DNA of 64,000 nt, from assembly GCF_036227225.1 (NCBI RefSeq), contig NZ_CP109444.1, forward strand, positions 124,001-188,000. The letters are read 5' to 3'. Under the pieces are notes generated by a model. It was given only the letters and a program-made list of their open reading frames with translations. It was not told the DNA's origin and made no database searches. The translations under genes and the position numbers were made by a program. Below are positions 33,299 to 41,503 of this stretch, in pieces. Source of the DNA: Streptomyces sp. NBC_01478 (lineage in GTDB: Bacteria > Actinomycetota > Actinomycetes > Streptomycetales > Streptomycetaceae). Positions within the stretch are counted from its first letter, which is position 1. Each line of letters starts with the position of its first letter.

Positions 33299-35482
33299 AT
33301 GTACAAACGTCTGATTCGGGCTCTAGCCATCCTGATCGTCGTTTTCACCACGGTTCTCGCGGCATTGCCAACCGACACGGCCGCACAGCAGACCTGCAAG
33401 GCCGCTGATGGTCACCGGCTGGCGGGCTCGCTGGACCGGGCGCAGGAGCTGTACGAGTCGGTAACAACCGACGGCGACCAGAGCTGCGCCGTGGAGGGTC
33501 TGCGGCTCGTGGCAAAGGCGCGTCAGGAGGCAGCGGAGCTCGTCACTGCCGGGCAGCTGGCCATCCGTTCCGGGAATCTCGGCGAGGCTGCGGACAAGTT
33601 CCGTCAAGCCCTGGGTCTCGATGCAGGCAGTGCTGCGGCGGCTGCAGGTATCGCGCGAGTGGCGGACCTGAAGAGCCGCCCGCTGCCGACGGCGGTATCG
33701 AACGGGAATCGCTTCTATACGGACTGGGTGCTGCCGGTAGGGCGTCTTGCTGTGCTGGCCGCGATCGGGTTGCTGGTCCTCTACGCCCTGAGCGGCGTGT
33801 GTTCGCGCGTGCTGGTGAAAGTGGATGCGGTCGCGTGGACGGCCGGCGTTCGACGTGCCGCTGGCTCGCTGGGTTTGGTTCTGTTGATCGCGGCATCGGT
33901 GATGACGCCGCTGTTTGCCATGTTCAACCCTTTCCGGCCCACCTGGACGCAGTGCTGGATCGGCGCAGTGGTGCTTCTCGTGGTCGGCGTTGTTGCGGTA
34001 GGTCTGGTATTCGCGGGTGCGCGCAGCACGGCGTGGGAGCACTGGCGGGCTCTGCTGCTTGCCCTGGGCGTTGTGACGGCAGCCGGGTGTGTTCTGGGCT
34101 GGACGGCCTGCGTGGGCGCCTACGACGTGCGGCTGATGCTTGTGCATATCGCTCTCGTCGCGGTCGGTGTGCTTCTAACCGCCGCTGCACTTGGTCAGAA
34201 TCTCCGTCTCCAGGTCGAGGTGCAGCAGGCGGACGGGGAGGTGAACGCCGCGTCCTCCGACTACCTGCTCGCCCGGATGAAAGACCTTGGCACGGAGGCC
34301 CCGGCCCTGCACCAAGCCACGTCCGCACCGGGCAGCCGCACGCCGCTGAGCCAGATCCCTGTCGAGGAGCTCAGCGTCCTGCCCGCGGGGAAAGTCGTGG
34401 GGGCGTTGTCCCGCCTGTTCTTCGCCCTCAGACCTGATCTCACCTGGCGTGCCAGGGTCACTCTCGTGGACGACAACCGGGCCTCGACCGCGTTGTCCCG
34501 CAACGGGCAACACGCTGCGAGTGCAGTGTTCAGCCGGGCAGACCTGAAACTCCCCGCAGATTCCGACTCGGATCGCGCCAGGGCGCAGATGCTCACCGGC
34601 GCCGCCGCCTTCATCCTGGTGCACCTCAGCGCGGTGCACCAAGAGCTCGAAGACGGCCTGTACGGGGCCCGCCAGTGGAAGAGCGTCGCCCTTCAGGTGA
34701 TCGCGAAGAGCAGATCGCTGCTCGCCGACGACGAAACCCGCGTTGCCACGCGTGTCCAGCTCCTTGCCAAGGCCGTCGACGAGGACCCCGACAACGAACT
34801 GGCCCGCTTTGAGTACCTGTGGGCCAACTACGATCAACAGCCCGCCGCAGAAACAGACTTCGAAGCGTTCACCCGGGACATCGACCAGCAATACACCCGT
34901 TCCAAGCTCTGCAAAGTCTCCGACAACGAAGAGGGGTGGATGCCGCTGAAGATCCGGGTGCTCTACAGCAGCGCGACCCAGTTGCTCAACGCTTACATCA
35001 CAGCAATTGAAGGAGGCACCCCAGCCACACAGGCCGCCTCGATGCTGACCAGCGCGCGCAAATCCGCGACAAAACTCAGCCGTTTGTGCGACACCGCCAT
35101 CACCTCTTGGAAACGCAAAGAACTATGCCGCCAGCAAGCAGCGATGCACCCTTACGCTCTCAACCTCGTGGACTGCCTCGATGCGCTGTCAGACGATGTC
35201 AAGCCGAGGGCGAAGGCAGGACAGCACCCCCATGACGATCTGTCCGCCTCTCCGCGGCTGGCCTACGACCACGCCTGCCTACACGTGTTCCTCGCCAAAC
35301 GGCAGGACCTCGAAGAACACGACCGCAGCCAGCAGCGGAACTACGCGCTTGAGGACCTCCGACGCGCCCTCGTCACCGACGCCGACAGAGAGAACGCACA
35401 AACCGACCCCTGCTTCACCACCCTCCGTTCCGACCGGCACTTCCAGGAACTAGTCGGTCCACTACAAACGAACAGAAGCTGA
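33299..35482 (+). CDS. multi-pass membrane protein with N-terminal TPR-like part
   Basis: A 727-aa protein. It opens with a signal peptide or anchor (MYKRLIRALAILIVVFTTVL, then ALPTDTAAQQ). A TPR-like soluble segment follows (AIRSGNLGEAADKFRQALGL). Then come four to five membrane helices around residues 145-300 (LAVLAAIGLLVLYALSGVCS, IGAVVLLVVGVVAVGLVFAG). The C-terminal 400 residues are helical and repeat-like (LQVIAKSRSLLADDETRVAT). It may be a scaffold or sensor at the membrane; no family recognised. ATG 33299 is preferred because the signal peptide begins there, though the ribosome site is weak. The next small gene starts 3 bp after the stop. Confidence 0.7.
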   Translation: MYKRLIRALAILIVVFTTVLAALPTDTAAQQTCKAADGHRLAGSLDRAQELYESVTTDGDQSCAVEGLRLVAKARQEAAELVTAGQLAIRSGNLGEAADKFRQALGLDAGSAAAAAGIARVADLKSRPLPTAVSNGNRFYTDWVLPVGRLAVLAAIGLLVLYALSGVCSRVLVKVDAVAWTAGVRRAAGSLGLVLLIAASVMTPLFAMFNPFRPTWTQCWIGAVVLLVVGVVAVGLVFAGARSTAWEHWRALLLALGVVTAAGCVLGWTACVGAYDVRLMLVHIALVAVGVLLTAAALGQNLRLQVEVQQADGEVNAASSDYLLARMKDLGTEAPALHQATSAPGSRTPLSQIPVEELSVLPAGKVVGALSRLFFALRPDLTWRARVTLVDDNRASTALSRNGQHAASAVFSRADLKLPADSDSDRARAQMLTGAAAFILVHLSAVHQELEDGLYGARQWKSVALQVIAKSRSLLADDETRVATRVQLLAKAVDEDPDNELARFEYLWANYDQQPAAETDFEAFTRDIDQQYTRSKLCKVSDNEEGWMPLKIRVLYSSATQLLNAYITAIEGGTPATQAASMLTSARKSATKLSRLCDTAITSWKRKELCRQQAAMHPYALNLVDCLDALSDDVKPRAKAGQHPHDDLSASPRLAYDHACLHVFLAKRQDLEEHDRSQQRNYALEDLRRALVTDADRENAQTDPCFTTLRSDRHFQELVGPLQTNRS

Positions 35483-35484
35483 CT

Positions 35485-35757
35485 TTGGCGGTGGTGCCGT
35501 CTTTGGACGATGCCATGGAGACCGGCTGCCTGACCGCTCTCTCAAAACGTGCCCGGATTCCGCGCCAGCTCACGCAGGCCGAGGCGGAGTTAGAAGAGGC
35601 CCGGGCAGACACCCGTACGCAGGAGGCGGCGCGCGAGGAACTCACCCGTGTACGGCAGCTCAACCGCCAGGACCCGCACCGCAAGGTCGCAGACTCCGAA
35701 CTGGAGGAAGCTCTCCAGGGCTGGAAATCCCTCACGGGGCGCATACCGCCCAAGTAG
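35485..35757 (+). CDS. short coiled-coil protein
   Basis: A 90-aa protein, mostly one coiled coil (LTQAEAELEEARADTRTQEA, then AREELTRVRQLNRQDP). The start is uncertain: TTG 35485 directly follows the upstream stop, with GTG at 35491 and ATG at 35515 also in frame. It is probably translated from the message of the preceding membrane-protein gene. It converges on the tnsC-like gene across a hairpin. Confidence 0.5.
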   Translation: MAVVPSLDDAMETGCLTALSKRARIPRQLTQAEAELEEARADTRTQEAAREELTRVRQLNRQDPHRKVADSELEEALQGWKSLTGRIPPK

Positions 35758-35823
35758 TCAACGCATGCAGTGGTTGTTGGCCCTCCTCCCAGAAGGCCGC
35801 AACAGCATCTCTTGGTGGGGTGA

Positions 35824-35848
35824 CGGGCACGGGGCTTGTCCGTGCCCG
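35824..35848. terminator. bidirectional terminator between coiled-coil gene and tnsC-like gene
   Basis: CGGGCACGG (35824-35832) and CCGTGCCCG (35840-35848) form a perfect 9-bp stem with a 7-base loop. It lies 15 bp after the end of the tnsC-like gene on the minus strand and 67 bp after the plus-strand gene, so it can end both transcripts. Confidence 0.65.
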
Positions 35849-35862
35849 GGGAAGTGCCCGTC

Positions 35863-36636
35863 TCACAGGTCTTCATCGGGCGGGAGGTGGAGGTCGGACG
35901 GGTCGAATGTGGCCAGGGCTTCGCGTGCGATAGCGCGGGTGAAAGCGTCGAGGGGCTGGCCCCGTTCGGTAAGGATTTCCTGGATGGCGCTGGTGAGTTT
36001 GGCCCAGTCGCGGAAGTTGCCGCGACAGGCCGCGTCGTCGAGCCACAGCAGGTCCTCCTCACCGACCTTGCTCCACACCGGGTGGTAGGTGGGCATGTGC
36101 TGGACGACTTCGGTGGGATGCAGCGGTGAGAAGCGCGGCCACTGGGTGACGCGTGAGGCGAGGGCCGCCCGGCGTCGGAGGTGCCTGCGGGTGTCTTCGG
36201 CGCCGACAAAGATGATGGTCGGGCGGTTGTCGTCGGTGTCCCAGAGGGGACGTACCCACTCGAGCGCGTCAGTGGTGAGCCCTTGAGTCTCGTCGAAGAC
36301 GAGGACGTAGGGGCGTTCGGCCAAGGCTGCGCGGATGCGTGGGGTGAGGCTGCGCGTGGTGTCCGGGATGTCGAGGGCCGCGGCGACGGCTTTCTGAATG
36401 TCGCCGAGCGGACAGTGGCGGTGGAACTGGAAGAACAGGGTGTTGTCAGAGGCCAGGTCACGCAGGCAGGTGCGGACGGTGAGTGTTTTACCCAGTCCGA
36501 CGCCGCCGTGGATGCAGAGCATGGCACGGAGCTTGATGGCGGACTGGAGCTGTTTCTGGGTGCGCAGCACGGTGCGGGTGGGCACGAGGCGGGCGTTGGG
36601 CAGGTCGAGGTAGTGGCCGTCACTGCTGGCGTTCAC
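35863..36636 (-). CDS. AAA+ ATPase of the TnsC/TniB type
   Basis: A 257-aa protein. Walker A is CIHGGVGLGKTLT (44-51), Walker B is YVLVFDETQG (Asp115-Glu116) and the sensor 1 strand is PTIIFVGAED. Length and motifs fit the short TniB/TnsC ATPases of Tn5053-like and type V-K CRISPR-associated transposons, which form filaments on target DNA and activate the transposase. ExeA/IstB-like ATPases are the nearest alternative. The GTG start overlaps the stop of the transposase gene by 4 bp (GTGA), so the pair is coupled. It is the last gene of the CRISPR-Cas operon. No TnsD or TniQ partner was seen. Confidence 0.85.
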   Translation of the reverse strand: MNASSDGHYLDLPNARLVPTRTVLRTQKQLQSAIKLRAMLCIHGGVGLGKTLTVRTCLRDLASDNTLFFQFHRHCPLGDIQKAVAAALDIPDTTRSLTPRIRAALAERPYVLVFDETQGLTTDALEWVRPLWDTDDNRPTIIFVGAEDTRRHLRRRAALASRVTQWPRFSPLHPTEVVQHMPTYHPVWSKVGEEDLLWLDDAACRGNFRDWAKLTSAIQEILTERGQPLDAFTRAIAREALATFDPSDLHLPPDEDL

Positions 36637-38240
36637 GACTGGTCTTCCTGTTGCGGTGGCTGGGGGCTGAGAGTGGGCGGGGTGGTGAGCCAGGAGCTGG
36701 TGGGGGCGGGCAGGTCGTCGTCGGTGGCCGGCGGGGGTTGCGGGCGTTCGGTGTGGGTCCAGGAGCCGGTGGGTTCGGGGAGGTTTTCGGGGGTGGCGGC
36801 GTGCGGGTCGCGGGGGTCACGCAGTCTCTGGCGGGCTTGTTCGGTGGTGAGGGTGGTGAGGGGCTGCGGCGGGGCCGGTGTGGCGGTGGCCGCGAAGCGT
36901 TCGCGGACGATCTGAGGGCGTCTTTCCAGGGCTTCTCTGAGGCGGGCGGCGTCGGCCGCGTTGTCCTCTTTGACGCGCTTGAGTAGGTGAGAGCTGGCTG
37001 CGTTGGTCCAGCGGGCGGTGCCGTGGCGGTGGTCGGTGTCGGCGTCGTAGACCTCGACGGTGTCGTAGCGGCCGGGCAGGTGGCGCAGGCGCACACAGTT
37101 GCCGATGAGGTCGCGCATCCAGGTTTCGAGGTAGACGCGGCCGTTCCAGTCGATGCCGGTGCCGGTGATGGTGAAGGTACGGCTGACGAGGGGAAGGGAG
37201 CGGTTGAGGGCGCCGGGGGGCAGGTCGTGGATGACGGTGCGGTCGGCCTGCCAGGCTTGCAGGGGGGTTCGGTTGCCGAGGCTGCGAATGCGGTGCTCGT
37301 GGTTCCAGCGGTGAATGAAGTCGCGGGTGCGGGTGGTGAATTCCTCGAAGGTCAGCAGGTCTTCGAGGGGCGGGGGTTTGGGTTTGGCTGCGGGGTCGGG
37401 GTCGGGGCAGTGGGTGTAGCCGGGCATACCGCGGAAGTGCATGTCTTTGAAGGCCGCGTTGAGGGATTCGACGTAGGGCTTGAGGTCGGGTCGGCGGGGC
37501 GGCAGTTCCACGCGGCGTACGGCGAGGGCGCCCATGGTCTGGGCGACGGCTTTGCTGAGGAAGTCGGCGCCGCGGTCAACGCGGACGAGTTTGGGGATTC
37601 CGCCGAAGGGTCCGTGCGGGCCGCCGCGCTGCAGGGCGCTGTGGATGGCGACGATGATGGCTTGGCTGCTGGGGGTGTGGGGGGTGATGGCCCAGCCGCA
37701 GATGCCGGAGTTGGAGCAGTTGACGAAGAGGGTCAGCCAGGGTTTGCGGGCAGTGCCGGCGACGTTGACCCAGACGTCGGCTTCCTTGTGGTCGGCTTCC
37801 CAGGCGTCGTTGCGGCGGCCGCGTTCGCGGTGGGAGCCGTGCAGGTCGTAGCGTCGGCGGGCTTTTTCACCGGCGCGCAGGCCGGCGAGGAAGCTGGGCG
37901 GGTAGGTGCGGGTGACGGCGCAGTAGAAAGCGGAGTAGCTCAGCGGCATGGCGCCGTCGTCCTGCAGGGCGCTGTGGGCGGCGGCGATGCTGCCGCACCA
38001 CCGGATCAGCTCGTCTTCCATGCGCGGGGTCACTTCGGCGGCGTCACGCTGTTTGCGCTGGTAGTGGCCGTTGTTGTCGCGGGCGCGCTGCATCCAGCGT
38101 TGCACGCTCTTCGGGGTGCGGCCGTGGGCGGCGGCCACGGTTTTCACGTCGTCGGGGGTGAGGGTGCCGGCGGCTTCGAGGGCGAGGAGGTGGGTGACGG
38201 AGGCGGCGCGTTCCTCGTCGGCGGGGCGCTGTGCGGGCAT
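36633..38240 (-). CDS. DDE transposase of the TnsB/TniA (Mu-like) type
   Basis: A 535-aa protein. An N-terminal HTH (TLTPDDVKTVAAAHGRTPKS, residues 27-46) is followed by a helical DNA-binding part. The RNase H-like core has catalytic Asp150 (EADHKEADVWVN), Asp222 (LVRVDRGADFLS) and Glu258 (KPYVESLNAAF). The last two are separated by exactly 35 residues, the D-x35-E spacing of retroviral-type integrases. A Mu-like beta-barrel (TFTITGTGIDWNGRVYLE) and a disordered Pro-rich tail follow. All catalytic residues are present, so it may be active. ATG 38240 lies 14 bp after the cas6e stop, leaving no space for a transposon end between the two. Confidence 0.9.
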   Translation of the reverse strand: MPAQRPADEERAASVTHLLALEAAGTLTPDDVKTVAAAHGRTPKSVQRWMQRARDNNGHYQRKQRDAAEVTPRMEDELIRWCGSIAAAHSALQDDGAMPLSYSAFYCAVTRTYPPSFLAGLRAGEKARRRYDLHGSHRERGRRNDAWEADHKEADVWVNVAGTARKPWLTLFVNCSNSGICGWAITPHTPSSQAIIVAIHSALQRGGPHGPFGGIPKLVRVDRGADFLSKAVAQTMGALAVRRVELPPRRPDLKPYVESLNAAFKDMHFRGMPGYTHCPDPDPAAKPKPPPLEDLLTFEEFTTRTRDFIHRWNHEHRIRSLGNRTPLQAWQADRTVIHDLPPGALNRSLPLVSRTFTITGTGIDWNGRVYLETWMRDLIGNCVRLRHLPGRYDTVEVYDADTDHRHGTARWTNAASSHLLKRVKEDNAADAARLREALERRPQIVRERFAATATPAPPQPLTTLTTEQARQRLRDPRDPHAATPENLPEPTGSWTHTERPQPPPATDDDLPAPTSSWLTTPPTLSPQPPQQEDQS

Positions 38241-38254
38241 GGGCGGTCCGTGGG

Positions 38255-38905
38255 TCAGGCGGGGGCGAGGCTGAGCAGGCCGGCGCCGTAGGACTTGGCG
38301 CGGCCGATGCCGTTGAGCAGTGCGTCGGTGAGGGCGGCCGGGTCGGTGATGCGGGCGGTTCCGTCGAACTGGAGGAGACGGTGGACGGGGCCGGGCCGGC
38401 CGCGGCGGGGACGGCGGAAGGGCTTGGGTTCCATGGTGGTGGCGTGCAGGTGCAGGCCGGCCTCCATGGCGCGGCGGTGCCACCAGTCGAGGGCGGCTGT
38501 GTCGTCGAGGGCGAGGACGCGGCCGTGTTTGGGCAGGGGTTTCTCGCCGGGGCCGGGCCGGCGGCGGCTGCGGGTGGAGGGGTTGGCGGTGATGCGGTAG
38601 CGGACGGGGCGGCCCGGGGTGAGGGCGCTGAGCACGGGGGTGAAGTCGCGGGCCTCGGCGCTGCCATAGTGGTCGGGCAGGCCGGTGAGGTCGGGCGGGA
38701 TGCAGCTCTGCACCAGCAGGAGGGGCTGGTGGTCGTCGCGTTCGAGGCGGAAGAGCGCGCCGGCCCTCTGGCGGGGGTGGGGGCCGAGGTCGTCGGGCAT
38801 CAGCCGCATGACGGTGCGGTGCAGGGCGGTGTAGTCGGCCAGGTCGCGGCGGACCGTGGGGTGGGCGAGGTTGAGGCGGACGCGGGTCAGGGTGACGGTG
38901 GGCAC
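38255..38905 (-). CDS. cas6e: type I-E CRISPR pre-crRNA endoribonuclease Cas6e
   Basis: A 216-aa protein of normal size. Cas6e features are His29 in DYTALHRTVMRLMPDDLG, an RxxGALFRLE strand, and the C-terminal Gly-rich RNA-binding loop NGIGRAKSYGAGLLSLAP. It cuts the repeat hairpin and stays bound to the crRNA 3' end. Start is GTG 38905, six bases after GGAG, and it overlaps cas5e by 19 bp. Its expected substrate is the CCCTACGCGTGGGGG stem of the arrays at 47-54 kb. Confidence 0.95.
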   Translation of the reverse strand: MPTVTLTRVRLNLAHPTVRRDLADYTALHRTVMRLMPDDLGPHPRQRAGALFRLERDDHQPLLLVQSCIPPDLTGLPDHYGSAEARDFTPVLSALTPGRPVRYRITANPSTRSRRRPGPGEKPLPKHGRVLALDDTAALDWWHRRAMEAGLHLHATTMEPKPFRRPRRGRPGPVHRLLQFDGTARITDPAALTDALLNGIGRAKSYGAGLLSLAPA

Positions 38906-39738
38906 GGCTGCTCCAGTCGGTGGCGGTAGGCGGTCAGAGCGGGCAGAGGGTCGGCTCCGGCGTAGAGGGCGGCGGGCAGGCGTTCGGTGGTGGTCCACAG
39001 CGAGCGGACGGTGTACCGGCGGTGGTGGGGGGTGAAGTCGACGGGGTTGTCGGCGAGTTCGCGGTGGGCGGTGGGGTTGGGGGGTGGGGTGTCATGCCAG
39101 AAGGTGACCGGGATGCGGTCTGCTTCCGGGTCGGGTGGGGTGTGCAGGGTGAGGGGGGCGTGGTGACGCAGGTGGGTGAGCGGGTCGCTCAGGGGTGGGG
39201 TGAGGACGAGGGGTTCGTCGGGGACGCAGGCGCGGCGGCCCAGGTAGAGGGCGAAGCAGGGGTGTTCGAGAGTGTGGGCGAGGTAGGCGATGAGGGCGGC
39301 GGGGCCCTGGACGGCGACGGTGAAGCAGGCGTCGGTGAGGTAGTGGCGGTGGGAGACGTGGGTGGTTTTGCCTTCCTGGCGCCGTTCTCCCTTGCTGGTG
39401 CGCAGTTGTTCGTGGCGGGAACGGCCGCTGCCGGTGGTGTGGAAGTCGGTGTAGAGGGTGCTGGGGGTGTCGACGCGGATGGTGAACGCCAGGTCGGTGT
39501 AGCGGGGGCGGCCCGGCAGGTCGAGGGGGTCGAGGGCCTGGTGGCGGGGGCGGCCTGCGGCGGCGGCGAACATGCCGATGAGGGCGGAGCGGGTGGGGTG
39601 GGGCTGGGTGTCGCGGCGGGTGAAGGCGGTGTCGGTGCCGTAGGCACTCAGGACGCCGGCCAGGCGCAGGAGGAGCCCGCCCGGTGCGGTGCGGACGGCA
39701 TCGGTGTTGGTGTCGGCGGGGGTGGCGGGCATGGTCAT
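38887..39738 (-). CDS. cas5: type I-E Cascade subunit Cas5e
   Basis: A 283-aa RAMP protein. LLLRLAGVLSAYGTDTAFTR near the N-terminus, then TQPHPTRSALIGMFAAAAGR, is the standard Cas5e opening; YLTDACFTVAVQGPAALIAY and LYLGRRACVPDEPLVL follow. It caps the 5' handle of the crRNA in Cascade. ATG 39738 overlaps the cas7e stop (ATGA); a second ATG is at 39732. The C-terminal third is longer and more Pro-rich than in E. coli CasD. Confidence 0.95.
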   Translation of the reverse strand: MTMPATPADTNTDAVRTAPGGLLLRLAGVLSAYGTDTAFTRRDTQPHPTRSALIGMFAAAAGRPRHQALDPLDLPGRPRYTDLAFTIRVDTPSTLYTDFHTTGSGRSRHEQLRTSKGERRQEGKTTHVSHRHYLTDACFTVAVQGPAALIAYLAHTLEHPCFALYLGRRACVPDEPLVLTPPLSDPLTHLRHHAPLTLHTPPDPEADRIPVTFWHDTPPPNPTAHRELADNPVDFTPHHRRYTVRSLWTTTERLPAALYAGADPLPALTAYRHRLEQPCPPSP

Positions 39739-40916
39739 GCCGCCGTGTAGGAGCGGGGTGCGGTGGCGGGGGCGGCGGCCGCGGCGGTGACGGCGTCGAC
39801 GAGGTCGTCGTAGCTGGCGTGGCGCGGGCCGAGGTGTTCGAGCGGTTCGGGGGCCTGGGTGACATGGCCGTGGGCGATGCGGTGACGGGTACCGGTCAGC
39901 TGGGTGATGTTGCCGGCGTGCTGGGACAGGATGCTGCGGGTGGGGGCCAGGTGGCCGCCCTGCCTGTCGGCTTTGACGGGCTGGTGGAAGGCGGAGGCGT
40001 AGGAGACGGGGCGGCGGTCGCGGACGACGTAGTGGACGGTGTCGGGCAGGGTGTGCGGGGCGGTGGAGTTCTTCTTGGCCTGCGGCAGGGTGGAGATGAA
40101 CATGTCCGTGAACGCGCCGAGCAGGGCGATGGCCCGGGATGCGTCTCCGTCGAGATTGGCGGTCAGTTCGGTGAGGTTGACACTGACGTAGCGGTAGAAG
40201 ACCCCGGCGCTGAGGTAGGCGGTGTCCAGGTGGGCGCTGGTGGCCTCGCCGGGCTCGGCCCAGTCCTCGTAGGCGGTGAAGAAGTCGGGCTGCGGGTCGC
40301 TGGTGTGGGTGGTGAAGGCCCAGGCCATCTGGACGGCGCCGTCGACGTGGGCGTCACCGAGGCCGGCGAGGAAGCGGCCGAAGAGGCTGATGCTGGCGGT
40401 GCGTGCGCACAGCAGGCTCACCACGTCGCCGGAGGGCAGGTAGGCCCCGGTTTTCGCGGTGGACTTGGCTTCCTTGGCCATGCCCTTTTCCAGGGCGGTG
40501 CGGTGACGGGCGCACAGAGCGGCGAGGTCGTCGAGGATGGTGTCGTCGGGGACGTAGAGCATGGCCAGGGTGCGGCCCTCGGCGCCCGGGTCGGTGGCCA
40601 GGCCTTCGGCGGTGGCACTGCGGGGGACCTGGGCGGCGGCGAAGCGGGCGAGGTCCTCGGGCCAGCCGGCCGCGCGGAGGGCGGCGGCCAGGCGGGGAGG
40701 CAGCCGGCGGGTGCGGGCGGCGGGTTCGCTCAGGAGGGTCTCCAGCGCGTGCCGGACTGCGCGCTTGGCGCACTGGCTGGAGATGGCCGCGCGCTGGGTG
40801 TTGCCGATCATGAGGGTCTTGGGGTCGTTGTGCTCGCCGCGGTTGAGGCAGGAGGCGGGAATGTCCTGGAGGACGTGCAGGTCGATGTAGCGGGCCAGGT
40901 GCGGGTTGGTTGTCAT
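39735..40916 (-). CDS. cas7e: type I-E Cascade backbone subunit Cas7e
   Basis: A 393-aa protein. The opening YIDLHVLQDIPASCLNRGEH, then ISSQCAKRAVRHALE, is typical of Cas7e, as are SISLFGRFLAGLGDAHVDGA and TYRY-like strands (AGVFYRYVSVNLTELTANLD). Six copies wrap the crRNA. The ATG overlaps the cas11 stop by 4 bp. The SQxxKRAxR motif is intact. Confidence 0.96.
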   Translation of the reverse strand: MTTNPHLARYIDLHVLQDIPASCLNRGEHNDPKTLMIGNTQRAAISSQCAKRAVRHALETLLSEPAARTRRLPPRLAAALRAAGWPEDLARFAAAQVPRSATAEGLATDPGAEGRTLAMLYVPDDTILDDLAALCARHRTALEKGMAKEAKSTAKTGAYLPSGDVVSLLCARTASISLFGRFLAGLGDAHVDGAVQMAWAFTTHTSDPQPDFFTAYEDWAEPGEATSAHLDTAYLSAGVFYRYVSVNLTELTANLDGDASRAIALLGAFTDMFISTLPQAKKNSTAPHTLPDTVHYVVRDRRPVSYASAFHQPVKADRQGGHLAPTRSILSQHAGNITQLTGTRHRIAHGHVTQAPEPLEHLGPRHASYDDLVDAVTAAAAAPATAPRSYTAA

Positions 40917-41503
40917 GTGCTGCTCGTCTCTTGTGTGCCGGCCGAAGAGGCCGGGGGCGGAGTGGGTGTGGGGGTGAAGAGGTAGAAGTCGTCCTGCCAG
41001 CGGGTGGCGACGCTGGGACGGTTGCTGCTCCAGTAGGTGAGGTCGGCCAGCAGGACGGCGAAGTCCGGCGGATGGCCGCTGCCCAGCAGTTGGCGGGTCA
41101 GGCCGGGCAGGCGCCGGTGGAGCAGGTCCTCGGACAGGCGGATGAGGACCTGCAGTTCCCTCTCGAAGGGGCCGTCGGTCCGCCCGTGTGCGGCGCGGGC
41201 CAGGGTGGCGCCGAGGCTGGGGCGCGACCGCCAGGCGCGGGGATGGTCGGGGTCTGGGGCGGGGGTGGTGGGGTGGCGGTCGGGGCGTTCGTGGGCGATG
41301 AGGCCGGCGAGGGTGTAGTGGGCGCGCCGGTCGGGGTGGTTGCGGGTGAGGCGGCTGAGGAAGGGGTGCAGGCGCTGGCAGTCGTCGACGGGACGGCCGC
41401 GGCCCGACCCGAGAGCGGCTCTGCTCTCCGGGGCGGTGCACAGGTCACGGACGGCGGCGACGTAGGCGTCGCAGTGGGCGCGGTAGTCGTCACGGCTGGG
41501 CAC
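40913..41503 (-). CDS. cse2: type I-E Cascade small subunit Cas11 (Cse2)
   Basis: A 196-aa helical protein. AALGSGRGRPVDDCQRLHPF matches the Cse2 LRRG-to-P..HPFL region, and LLHRRLPGLTRQLLGSGHPP with DFAVLLADLTYW matches its C-terminus. Two copies form the belly of Cascade. Start is GTG 41503, overlapping cas8e by 14 bp, with a weak ribosome site. The final 20 residues are Pro/Thr-rich. Confidence 0.9.
   Translation of the reverse strand: MPSRDDYRAHCDAYVAAVRDLCTAPESRAALGSGRGRPVDDCQRLHPFLSRLTRNHPDRRAHYTLAGLIAHERPDRHPTTPAPDPDHPRAWRSRPSLGATLARAAHGRTDGPFERELQVLIRLSEDLLHRRLPGLTRQLLGSGHPPDFAVLLADLTYWSSNRPSVATRWQDDFYLFTPTPTPPPASSAGTQETSST

Noticed and set aside
35485..35757. The small gene next to tnsC as a TniQ or TnsD candidate
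   Set aside because: It is a 90-aa coiled coil on the opposite strand, with no zinc-finger Cys and no TniQ features.
38240..38255. Possible transposon end between cas6e and tnsB
   Set aside because: Only 14 bases separate the two genes and none match the 17-bp box.
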